From the NCBI RefSeq assembly GCF_001513965.1, contig NZ_KQ948030.1:124001-188000 (forward strand): 64,000 nucleotides of DNA. The letters run 5' to 3'. The notes beneath the pieces are model-generated. The model saw only the letters and a program-made list of their open reading frames with translations, did no database searches and was not told the origin of the DNA. This document shows positions 7,856 through 14,963 of this stretch, one piece after another; position 1 is the first letter of the stretch, and each line of letters starts with the position of its first letter. Made by a program: the position numbers and the translations under genes. This DNA is from Streptomyces cellostaticus (GTDB lineage: Bacteria; Actinomycetota; Actinomycetes; Streptomycetales; Streptomycetaceae).

Positions 7856-8492
7856 GCGCCGCGGTGGACTCGCCAGGCATGGGCGTCGGGGTCGCCCCGT
7901 CGCCGTTCGGCTCCTCGTCCGGGGAGCCGCTCGGCGCGGGCGTCTTGGAGTGCGTCGTACCGCTGCCGCCGGAGGGGGTGCTGCCGCTCGCGGGCAGGTC
8001 CGGGGGAGACCAAGAGGGCGTGGTGTCGCCGGACTTCGACGGGGACGAGCCCCGGCCGGTGACCGCGTCACTGACCGTAGTCCCCCCGCCGCCACTGAAG
8101 CTGTCGCCGGACACCAGCTCGTACGCGGTGATGCCTGCCATGGTGACGCCGAAGACGAGGGCGGCCGCGAGGACCGGGCGCTTCCAGCTCTTCACGCGCG
8201 CGCGGTAGACGGTGCCCTCGGTGAACTCACCCGGCGCGGATGCCACTTGCTCCTTCGGCCGGGCGGCGACCGTGACCTCCCGGATCTGCTCCCCGGTGCG
8301 CCGGAAGAAGTGCTGGAAGAGGGTGCCGCCGCAGGTGGCGACGGTGCTGACGACTCCGGCGCCGAGGATCGTGCCGTACACCCCGAAGTACGAGGCCAGT
8401 TTGGCCGCCACGACCGCCGCCAGGGCGCCGCCCGCGACCTGAGGGACGGTCAGGTCGATCCGCCTTCGACCCGCATCGGCCTTTTCACGCAT
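7779..8492 (-). CDS. Two-TM membrane protein with Ser/Pro/Thr-rich tail
   Basis: Hypothetical membrane protein of 237 aa. The first hydrophobic stretch (about 14-55, VAGGALAAVVAAKLASYFGVY and onward) can form a hairpin; a further TM (RPVLAAALVFGVTMAGITAY) lies near 105. The C-terminal 110 residues are low-complexity Gly/Ser/Pro/Thr and probably extracytoplasmic. I chose ATG 8492 (MREKADAGRRRIDL) with GGAAGG about 12 nt upstream; an in-frame ATG at 8531 has a weaker site. It faces the FAD oxidase and overlaps its last 77 bases. Proteins of this type are widespread in Streptomyces; no function known to me. Confidence 0.7.
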   Translation of the reverse strand: MREKADAGRRRIDLTVPQVAGGALAAVVAAKLASYFGVYGTILGAGVVSTVATCGGTLFQHFFRRTGEQIREVTVAARPKEQVASAPGEFTEGTVYRARVKSWKRPVLAAALVFGVTMAGITAYELVSGDSFSGGGGTTVSDAVTGRGSSPSKSGDTTPSWSPPDLPASGSTPSGGSGTTHSKTPAPSGSPDEEPNGDGATPTPMPGESTAAPTPPEPSASSRSGTAVPGQDGPATP

Positions 8493-8972
8493 ACCCGGAA
8501 CTTGCCTTCCTTTCCCATGCTTGAAGGACATGGGGCGACCTACTGCACGAGAAAGGGACGTACGAACGAAACCATTAGTTCCGTTTCTGGGGATTGCGTG
8601 AAGTTCGCCACGTTCGTGATCACCGAAGCCGGTGATGGGCGGCCAAGTCGCACCCCTTGCCAGAAGTTGGGCGGCGCGCCGATCCACGCACGTGGTCCAA
8701 ATGGAGTACTGTTGCGAGCCCTGGGTCCGGTCTCCCACCAGGGTGTCCGCGGCCTTGCAGGACCGCCGGGAGGGGGCTAGTTGCACAGGGTGACGGCTAT
8801 GGTCACTTAGCGTTGCGAATAGGTAACCGTGCCATAACGGCGACCCAGGGCCCGTGCCCGACACGCCGGGCAACTCGGCAAGGTTGTGGCAGGCTGCACC
8901 CGGGCAGGCCACACTCGACTAGCGGAAGCAGCGACGCACGTGACGTCGGCAGGCACCACCCGGGAGGTCCCC
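8493..8972. other. Intergenic region upstream of sepH
   Basis: 480 bases between divergent genes, locally lower in GC. I see promoter-like stretches: a TTGTGG/CACACT pair about 60 nt before sepH, and A/T-rich DNA near 8520-8600 for the minus-strand gene. GGGAGG at 8962-8967 is the sepH ribosome-binding site. No gene identified. Confidence 0.5.
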
Positions 8973-10004
8973 ATGCCCGAACTGCGTGTCGTGGCCGTCT
9001 CGAATGACGGCACACGGCTGGTGCTCAAGGCTGCCGACTCTACGGAGTACACGCTTCCGATCGACGAACGGCTGCGTGCCGCCGTGCGCGGCGACCGGCC
9101 CCGCCTCGGCCAGATCGAGATCGAGGTGGAGAGCCATCTCCGCCCCCGCGACATCCAGGCCCGTATACGTGCGGGTGCCTCCGCGGAAGAGGTCGCCCAG
9201 CTCGCCGGCATCCCCGTCGACCGGGTACGGCGCTTCGAGGGTCCCGTGCTGGCCGAGCGTGCCTTCATGGCCGAGCGGGCCCGCAAGACCCCGGTCCGCC
9301 GGCCAGGCGAGAACTCCGGTCCGCTGCTCGGCGAGACCGTCCAGGAGCGGCTGCTGCTGCGCGGCGCCGAGAAGGACACCGTGCAGTGGGACTCCTGGCG
9401 CCGCGACGACGGCACCTGGGAGGTCCTCCTCGTCTACCGGGTCGCGGGCGAACCGCACTCGGCGAGCTGGACGTACGACCCGCCCCGGCGGCTCGTCCAG
9501 GCCGTCGACGACGAGGCGCGCTCGCTGATCGGCGAGTCCGACGACCTCGCCGTGGCGGAGCCGAGTTTCCCGTTCGTCCCGCGCATCGCCCGGCTGCCGC
9601 GCGACCGTCCGCTGGACCGCGCCCTCGACCGGGAGCGGCCGAGCCTGCCGGTGCCGCCCTCCGAACCCGCCGAGGAGAGCACCGGCGAACGCGACTCGCT
9701 CACCAGCCTCCTGGAGGCGGTGCCGAGCTTCCGGGGCGACCTGGTGGTCCCGGAACGGCCGTCGGAGACCTCGGAGGAGCCCGCCGACGAACCCGAGGCG
9801 GAGGAGCCCCCGGCGCCCGCCGCCTCGGCCGGCTCCGCCTACGCGGACGTGCTCATGCCGCGCTCGGTGGGCAGCCACCGCGACCGGCTGATCGGCGCGA
9901 CCGACCGCCAGGCCGAGGCCGACGGCGTCCGCCCCGGCCGCCGGGCCGCCGTGCCGAGCTGGGACGAGATCGTGTTCGGAACGCGGCGCAAGAAGCAGGA
10001 GTAA
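8973..10004 (+). CDS. sepH: Septation protein SepH
   Basis: Actinobacterial cell-division protein that, from published work on the S. coelicolor homologue (SCO5855), binds and stimulates FtsZ. 343 aa: an N-terminal DUF3071 domain (MPELRVVAVSNDGTRLVL onward, to about 180) containing a helix-turn-helix-like segment (AEEVAQLAGIPVDRVRRFEG, about 75-92), then a long Glu/Pro-rich linker and a short conserved C terminus (VPSWDEIVFGTRRKKQE). ATG 8973 follows GGGAGG with normal spacing; the same frame is open upstream but has no start signal. A strong bidirectional terminator follows, separating it from convergent sseA. Confidence 0.95.
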   Translation: MPELRVVAVSNDGTRLVLKAADSTEYTLPIDERLRAAVRGDRPRLGQIEIEVESHLRPRDIQARIRAGASAEEVAQLAGIPVDRVRRFEGPVLAERAFMAERARKTPVRRPGENSGPLLGETVQERLLLRGAEKDTVQWDSWRRDDGTWEVLLVYRVAGEPHSASWTYDPPRRLVQAVDDEARSLIGESDDLAVAEPSFPFVPRIARLPRDRPLDRALDRERPSLPVPPSEPAEESTGERDSLTSLLEAVPSFRGDLVVPERPSETSEEPADEPEAEEPPAPAASAGSAYADVLMPRSVGSHRDRLIGATDRQAEADGVRPGRRAAVPSWDEIVFGTRRKKQE

Positions 10005-10024
10005 ACCGGCTGTACGCCTGTATG

Positions 10025-10056
10025 AAGTGGGGGCACGCACGCGTGCCCCCACTTTT
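10025..10056. terminator. Bidirectional terminator between sepH and the rhodanese gene
   Basis: Stem AAGTGGGGGCAC (10025-10036) / GTGCCCCCACTT (10043-10054) with a short GC loop, flanked by A and T runs so it can serve both convergent genes. Confidence 0.85.
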
Positions 10057-10064
10057 CCGGCTGC

Positions 10065-10916
10065 CTACTGCGGATCCGCGCCCACCGCGACCGGGCGGGA
10101 GGGGTCCGAGGACCACTCCGACCAGGAACCGACGTACAGGGCCGCCGGGATGCCCGCGACCGCCAGCGCCAGCACCTCGTGCGCGCCCGAGACGCCCGAG
10201 CCGCAGTACACCCCCACCTCCGCGTCGTCGGACACGCCCAGGGCCTTGAAGCGGTCCCGCAGTTCCGCCGCGGGCAGGAAACGGCCGTCCGGGCCCACGT
10301 TCTCGTTCGTCGGCGCCGACACCGCGCCCGGGATGTGCCCGCCGACCCGGTCGATCGGCTCCACCTCACCGCGGTACCGCTCCCCCGCGCGCGCGTCCAG
10401 CAGCACGCCGGCGCGGGCCAGGGCGGCGGCGCCGTCCGCGTCGAGCAACCCGGCCGCGCCCGGCGCCGGTTCGAAGTCGCCCTCGGCCGGGACCCGCACG
10501 TCCGTCGACAGCGGGCCCTCCCAGGCCGGCAATCCGCCGTCGAGGACCCGCACGTCCGGGTGACCCGTCCAGCGCAGCAGCCACCAGGCGCGCGCGGCCG
10601 CCCAGCCCTGCCCGCCGTCGTAGACGACGACCGGCCGGGCGGCCGACACGCCCGCGCGGCGCATGGCCGCGCCGAACTCCGCGAGGTTCGGCAGCGGATG
10701 CCGGCCATGTTCCCCGGGGGCCGAGGCCAGCTCCCGGTCCAGGTCGACGAAGACCGCGCCGGGGATGTGCCCGGCCGCGTGCTCGGCCCGGCCGTCGAAG
10801 GCCGGGGCGCCCGCCGCCTTCGCCACGCTCAGCTGCCAGCGGACGTCGAGCAGGAGGGGCGGGGCCTGAGCGGTCAGGACGTGGGCCAGTTCGGTTGCGG
10901 TGATGATGGCTGTCAT
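10065..10916 (-). CDS. sseA: Thiosulfate/3-mercaptopyruvate sulfurtransferase (rhodanese)
   Basis: Two tandem rhodanese domains (about 1-140 and 155-283). Only the second carries the catalytic cysteine, in VYCGSGVSGA (about 237-246), which transfers sulfane sulfur from 3-mercaptopyruvate or thiosulfate; the loop CGSGVSG leans toward the mercaptopyruvate type. 283 aa from ATG 10916. Another in-frame ATG lies 9 nt upstream (10925), but the sequence TAAGGATGGACGCCATG can be read as AAGGA 8 nt before 10916 or as a -10-like AAGGAT 7 nt before a leaderless start; both favour 10916. Stand-alone gene, convergent with sepH. Confidence 0.88.
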   Translation of the reverse strand: MTAIITATELAHVLTAQAPPLLLDVRWQLSVAKAAGAPAFDGRAEHAAGHIPGAVFVDLDRELASAPGEHGRHPLPNLAEFGAAMRRAGVSAARPVVVYDGGQGWAAARAWWLLRWTGHPDVRVLDGGLPAWEGPLSTDVRVPAEGDFEPAPGAAGLLDADGAAALARAGVLLDARAGERYRGEVEPIDRVGGHIPGAVSAPTNENVGPDGRFLPAAELRDRFKALGVSDDAEVGVYCGSGVSGAHEVLALAVAGIPAALYVGSWSEWSSDPSRPVAVGADPQ

Positions 10917-11234
10917 GGCGTCCATCCTTACGCCAGGGGTGGCCGCGGCGTCCAGGTCCGGCTACTCTGCTCCGCCGGACGGGGTCGATCACGAGGCGTA
11001 CGGGATCGGGCACAGGCTGTACAGCTGACGGACACTCGTCGTCCATCGTCAGGAAGCCGCGTAAGGCGGCAGACCGGACATCCTCCCAGGGGTACCGCCC
11101 GGGCAACAGCGCGGCACGGCATGCGGCACACCGGAGGATCCGGGTACCGGCACGGGCGTGCACGCACCAGCGGCACGGCCCATCGGGAGCGGAAGCGACA
11201 CGGCCACCGTGAGGGGCCGGGGAGAGAGTGATCG
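10917..11234. other. Intergenic region, divergent
   Basis: 318 bases between divergent sseA and the VOC gene. It ends with the VOC ribosome-binding site GGGGAGAGAG. A minus-strand open frame spans it (see rejected items), but its third-position GC is lower than in real neighbours and I do not call it. Confidence 0.5.
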
Positions 11235-12026
11235 ATGACCGAGGCACGGGAGTCGGCGGGCCCATACGCGCGGCGCGCGCCCGGCACGCCCTGCTGGGTG
11301 AGCCTGATGGCGCACGGGTTGGCCGCGACCGAGGAGTTCTACGAGGCGCTGTTCGGCTGGGAGTTCCGGCCGGGCCCGCAGCAGCTCGGCCCCTATGTGC
11401 GGGCCCTGCTGGACGGGCACGAGGTGGCGGGCATCGGCCAGCTGCCGCCGGACCGCCGGCTGCCGATCGCCTGGACGCCCTACCTCGCCACGGACGACGT
11501 CGACCAGACGGCCGACGCGGTGCGGCTGTGCGGCGGCACGGTGGCCGTCGGACCGCTGGACGCGGCCGAGGCCGGGCGGATGGCCATCGCCTCCGACCCC
11601 TCCGGGGCGGTGTTCGGGATCTGGCAGGGTGCGGCCCACCTCGGCACGACGCTCAGCGGCGTCCCCGGCACACCGGCCTGGAACGAGCTGCTCACCTTCG
11701 AGACCGCGAGCGTCGCCAAGTTCTACGAGACCGTGTTCGGGTACGAGGAGGAACCGGTGGTGTCCGCCGGCTCCGACTCCGTGACCCTGCACGTCGGGGG
11801 CCGCCCGGTGGCCGCCATCCATGGGGTCGGCCATGAGCTGCCGCGGGACCGGGGGCCCCACTGGCTGACGTACTTCGAGGTCGCGGACGCCGACCGGACG
11901 CTACGGCAGGCCGCCGAGCTGGGTGGCCGGGTGCTCAAACCGGCCCACGACAGCGAGCACGGCCTGGTCGGCACGGTGGCGGATCCGGAGGGAGCGGTCT
12001 TCTCGGTGATCCAGAACCCGCACTGA
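11235..12026 (+). CDS. VOC family protein with two glyoxalase-like domains
   Basis: 263 aa with two vicinal-oxygen-chelate domains in tandem: about 15-130 (ending SDPSGAVFGIWQ) and about 140-262 (ending ADPEGAVFSVIQNPH). The paired terminal motifs (DPxGAxF.I.Q) are typical of glyoxalase I/bleomycin-resistance/dioxygenase folds. Specific activity is unknown; similar Streptomyces proteins are annotated as hydroxylase-like or lyase-like. ATG 11235 is preceded by GGGGAGAGAGTGATCG. It is convergent with thymidine kinase, with only 17 bases between stops and no obvious terminator. Confidence 0.85.
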   Translation: MTEARESAGPYARRAPGTPCWVSLMAHGLAATEEFYEALFGWEFRPGPQQLGPYVRALLDGHEVAGIGQLPPDRRLPIAWTPYLATDDVDQTADAVRLCGGTVAVGPLDAAEAGRMAIASDPSGAVFGIWQGAAHLGTTLSGVPGTPAWNELLTFETASVAKFYETVFGYEEEPVVSAGSDSVTLHVGGRPVAAIHGVGHELPRDRGPHWLTYFEVADADRTLRQAAELGGRVLKPAHDSEHGLVGTVADPEGAVFSVIQNPH

Positions 12027-12043
12027 GCCGCCCTTGGGTGACC

Positions 12044-12694
12044 TCAGGCCGTGGACACCGGCAGGACGTCCGGGGACAGGGCCGCCGCGCGGGCCGACGC
12101 GGCGGTCATCCGGCGCCGGTGGTGGCGGCGGCACAGCACCTCGTAGCCGACCTCGTCCGCGGAGTGGTTGACGTCGCCGACGACCACCTGGGCGCCCTCC
12201 ACCACCATCTCGCCGCCGATCGTGCGGGCGTTGTGCGTGGCGCGGGCGCCGCACCAGCACAGCGCCTCGACCTGGAGCACCTCGATGCGGTCGGCCAGCT
12301 CCACCAGCCGCTGGGAGCCTGGGAAGAGCTTGGAGCGGAAGTCGGTGGTGATCCCGAAGGCGAAGACGTCCATGCCGAGGTCGTCCACCACGCGCGCGAG
12401 CTGGTCGATCTGCTCGGGCGCGAGGAACTGCGCCTCGTCCGCGATCACATAGTCCGCACGCCCGCCCTGGGAGAGGTGCTCGACCAGGTAGGCGTACAGG
12501 TCCTGGCCGTCCTCGACCTCCACCGCGTCCGTGACCAGGCCCAGCCGGGAGGACAGCTTGCCCTCGCCCGCCCGGTCGTCCCGGGTGAAGATGATGCCGG
12601 CCAGGCCGCGCGCGGAGCGGTTGTGCTCGATCTGCAGAGCCAGCGTCGACTTCCCGCAGTCCATCGTTCCGGAGAAGAACACCAGCTCGGGCAT
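12044..12694 (-). CDS. tdk: Thymidine kinase (type II)
   Basis: Phosphorylates thymidine to dTMP in nucleotide salvage. 216 aa with Walker A FFSGTMDCGKST (about 5-16), Walker-B-like ADEAQF (about 85-90), and the zinc-binding cysteines of the lasso domain (CWCGARATHNAR and CRRHHRRR). Start chosen at ATG 12694 (MPELVFFSG), the family's normal N terminus; the frame continues to a GTG at 12727 but those 11 residues lack homology features. It follows the phosphodiesterase-like gene (stop 12741) on the same strand and is probably cotranscribed with it. Confidence 0.95.
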   Translation of the reverse strand: MPELVFFSGTMDCGKSTLALQIEHNRSARGLAGIIFTRDDRAGEGKLSSRLGLVTDAVEVEDGQDLYAYLVEHLSQGGRADYVIADEAQFLAPEQIDQLARVVDDLGMDVFAFGITTDFRSKLFPGSQRLVELADRIEVLQVEALCWCGARATHNARTIGGEMVVEGAQVVVGDVNHSADEVGYEVLCRRHHRRRMTAASARAAALSPDVLPVSTA

Positions 12695-12740
12695 GAGGGG
12701 TTGAGCACCTTTCGGGCGAGTAGTCACAGGGCGGGGAGGT

Positions 12741-13931
12741 TCAGGAGCGTACTTCGAGCAGCGGGACCAGCTGCTCGGCGGGGGTCATCGAGCCGTGGTT
12801 GCCGGCCAGCGACGACTCCTTGGGCTCCCGCTCGGAGGCGATGATCAGGACGTCGTCGTGCGCGGCCGCGACCACGTCCCCGATGCGCGGATACACGCGC
12901 TCGTCCACATACGGCCCGAACCAGCCCGCCGCGATCGCCTCGTCCCGCGAGGCCACCCAGAACTGCTCGCCGAGCACCTCGCGCCAGACGGTCAGTACGT
13001 CGTACTCGGCGCCCGGCACCGCGTACACGTGCCGCGCCCGCCCCTCCCCGCCGAGCAGGGCGACTCCGGCGCGCAGCTCCCAGTCCTCGTCGAAGTCGAT
13101 GCGGTGCTGCTCGTCGAACGGGATGTCGACCATGCCGTGGTCGGCGGTGACGTACAGCGCGCTGCGCGGCGGAAGCTGCTCCGCGAGACGCTGGGCGAGC
13201 CGGTCGACGTACATGAGCTGTCCGCGCCAGGTGTCGGAGGCGACGCCGTAGCGGTGCCCGGCGCCGTCCAGCTCGGCGTAGTACGTGTACACCAGGGAGC
13301 GGTCCCCGGCGGCCAGTTGCTCGGCCGCGAGGTCCATGCGCTCCTCGCCGGTCAGCCGTCCGTGGAAGGTGCCGCCGCTGAGCGCGACCTTGGTCAGCGG
13401 GGTGTGCTGGAAGGCGGGCGAGGACACCTGGGCGGCGTGCACACCGGCCTCGTGGGCCAGCTGGAAGACCGTGGGGTACGGCTGCCAGGGGCGCGGCTCG
13501 GTGTACGGCTGCCAGCGGAGCTGGTTCATCAGCTCGCCGGTGGCCGGGTTGCGGACCGTGTAGCCGGGCAGGCCGTGGGCGCCCGGCGGAAGGCCCGTGC
13601 CGACCGAGGCGAGGGAGGTCGCGGTGGTCGCCGGGTAGCCGGCGGTGAGCGGGCGTCCGGTGCCGCCGCGTGAACCGGCGAGCAGCGAGGTCAGGAAGGG
13701 CGCCTCGTCGGGGTGCGCCCTGAGCTGCTCCCAGCCGAGCCCGTCGACCAGGAAGACACAGACCCGGTCGGCCGGGGTCAGTTCCGTGATCGTGGCGGTC
13801 GTACCGGGGACGCCGAGGCCGGCGGCCAGCGTGGGCAGCAGGTCGGCGAGCGAGCCGGTGCCGTACTCGGGCAGCGGCGCGGTGTCGAGGGCGAGCGGTT
13901 CCGGGTGGTCCCAGGAGGTAGGCAGGGCCAT
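12741..13931 (-). CDS. Alkaline phosphatase superfamily protein (nucleotide pyrophosphatase/phosphodiesterase)
   Basis: 396-aa metallohydrolase. Metal and nucleophile motifs are visible: LVDGLGWEQL (about 60-69), the nucleophile threonine within AGYPATTATSLAS (about 97-109), LDGAGHRYG (about 218-226), TADHGMVD (about 258-265) and GNHGSM near the C terminus. No signal peptide, so probably cytoplasmic. Its ATG overlaps the stop of the preceding gene by one base (TGATG), indicating translational coupling. Substrate unknown; nucleotide or phosphodiester cleavage is the family's usual activity. Confidence 0.88.
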   Translation of the reverse strand: MALPTSWDHPEPLALDTAPLPEYGTGSLADLLPTLAAGLGVPGTTATITELTPADRVCVFLVDGLGWEQLRAHPDEAPFLTSLLAGSRGGTGRPLTAGYPATTATSLASVGTGLPPGAHGLPGYTVRNPATGELMNQLRWQPYTEPRPWQPYPTVFQLAHEAGVHAAQVSSPAFQHTPLTKVALSGGTFHGRLTGEERMDLAAEQLAAGDRSLVYTYYAELDGAGHRYGVASDTWRGQLMYVDRLAQRLAEQLPPRSALYVTADHGMVDIPFDEQHRIDFDEDWELRAGVALLGGEGRARHVYAVPGAEYDVLTVWREVLGEQFWVASRDEAIAAGWFGPYVDERVYPRIGDVVAAAHDDVLIIASEREPKESSLAGNHGSMTPAEQLVPLLEVRS

Positions 13932-14518
13932 CAGCGTGTGACGTCCGCAGTCGCCTCGGAGATCGCCTGCGCGAAGGCGAGCGCCTGGCGCACCGTCTCC
14001 GGGCCGTCCCCGGCCTCGCTGACGCGCAGGCTGAGGTCGTCCGCCGTGGAGCTGCCCGTGTAGCCGTGGTCCGCCTCGCAGTTGGGGTCGCCGCAGGCGG
14101 CCGGCTCCAGGTCGAGGCGGCTGACCGCGCCCCAGCCGATGGTCAGCACGACCTCGCGGGGCAGCGTGCCCGGCTTGTACTGCTCCGGGTTCGCGACCAC
14201 CCGGCTGACCACGACCGACGAGATCCGGCCGAGCTTCACGGACTCCGTGGACGTCGTGGCGTACGGCGTCGGGGAGGTCGTGTCGGCGGCCTGCTCGTCG
14301 GTGTGGCTGACGATGAAGCGGTTGCCGGTGAGGACCAGGACGGTCACATGCCGGCGCACCTCGTTCTGGTCGAACGTGGTTTCCTGGTGGACCAGGTACG
14401 ACCGGATGGGCTCGCCGCCCACAGCGGCCTCCACCGCCTCGGCCACGAGGGCCGGGTAGTAGCCGCTGCGCTCGATCGCCGTGCGCAGCCCCTGGGTCGT
14501 CGTACTGGTCTTGGCCAT
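13931..14518 (-). CDS. Conserved actinobacterial protein (DUF5998-like)
   Basis: 195 aa, no membrane segment. The sequence is well conserved in actinobacteria as far as I recall and resembles DUF5998; the family is uncharacterised. A short CGDPNCEADHGY segment near residue 150 could bind metal. Start is ATG 14518 (MAKTSTTTQGLRTAIE); TAGGAT lies exactly 7 nt upstream, compatible with a leaderless transcript, while AGGA could also serve as a ribosome-binding site. An in-frame ATG at 14527 is less likely. The stop overlaps the next start (TGATG). Confidence 0.8.
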   Translation of the reverse strand: MAKTSTTTQGLRTAIERSGYYPALVAEAVEAAVGGEPIRSYLVHQETTFDQNEVRRHVTVLVLTGNRFIVSHTDEQAADTTSPTPYATTSTESVKLGRISSVVVSRVVANPEQYKPGTLPREVVLTIGWGAVSRLDLEPAACGDPNCEADHGYTGSSTADDLSLRVSEAGDGPETVRQALAFAQAISEATADVTR

Positions 14519-14528
14519 GGCGTCCATC

Positions 14529-14942
14529 CTAATCCGTGGGCAAGGGAGGTCCGGGCCAGTCGCGGGCACCGGGGGCGGCTTCCGCACCCGCGCGCGGGTG
14601 TCTCGGGACGAGCCCCGGCAGGATGTCCAGCCGCTCGGCGGCGATCAGACAGGAGACGGGTTCGCGGCCGCCGGCGTCCGCTTCGAACGCGACCACGAGG
14701 GGCGGTGCTTCGCCCAGGGCACGCCCGAGACGCGCGGTCTCCTCGGCCGTGGGCGCCCGGAAGACGGGGTCCTGGAAGCCGGACGGACAGGAGACGAAGA
14801 CCGGGTCGGCGAAGACCAGCTCCAGGCCGTGGTGGTAGGTGAGGTCGTATCCGGCGGCCAGCCGCAGCTGCCCGCCGTCCCAGACGATCACTTCCCAGTC
14901 CCACCAGCTGCCCTCGGGCAGCTCCCGTCCGGCGATCTCCAT
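14529..14942 (-). CDS. Hypothetical protein, 137 aa
   Basis: Soluble, Trp-rich at its start (MEIAGRELPEGSWWDWEVIVWDGG) with a central segment LTYHHGLELVFADPVFVSCP. No domain I can name. ATG 14942, codon usage normal for the genome. It lies 21 bases after the large acyl-CoA-synthetase gene and 10 bases before the DUF5998-like gene, all on the minus strand, so it is probably part of a five-gene run from 17888 to 12044. The last 25 residues are Pro/Ala-rich and may be disordered. Confidence 0.7.
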   Translation of the reverse strand: MEIAGRELPEGSWWDWEVIVWDGGQLRLAAGYDLTYHHGLELVFADPVFVSCPSGFQDPVFRAPTAEETARLGRALGEAPPLVVAFEADAGGREPVSCLIAAERLDILPGLVPRHPRAGAEAAPGARDWPGPPLPTD

Positions 14943-14963
14943 GCGGTGCCCCCCCCTCGCCGC

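Noticed and set aside
10950..11265. Minus-strand open frame upstream of sseA encoding CRWC and CAAC pairs that resemble a zinc ribbon
   Set aside because: Third-position GC is clearly lower than in neighbouring genes, it contains a TTA codon, its start lies inside the VOC gene without a ribosome-binding site, and the frame continues into sseA. A conserved match would change my mind.
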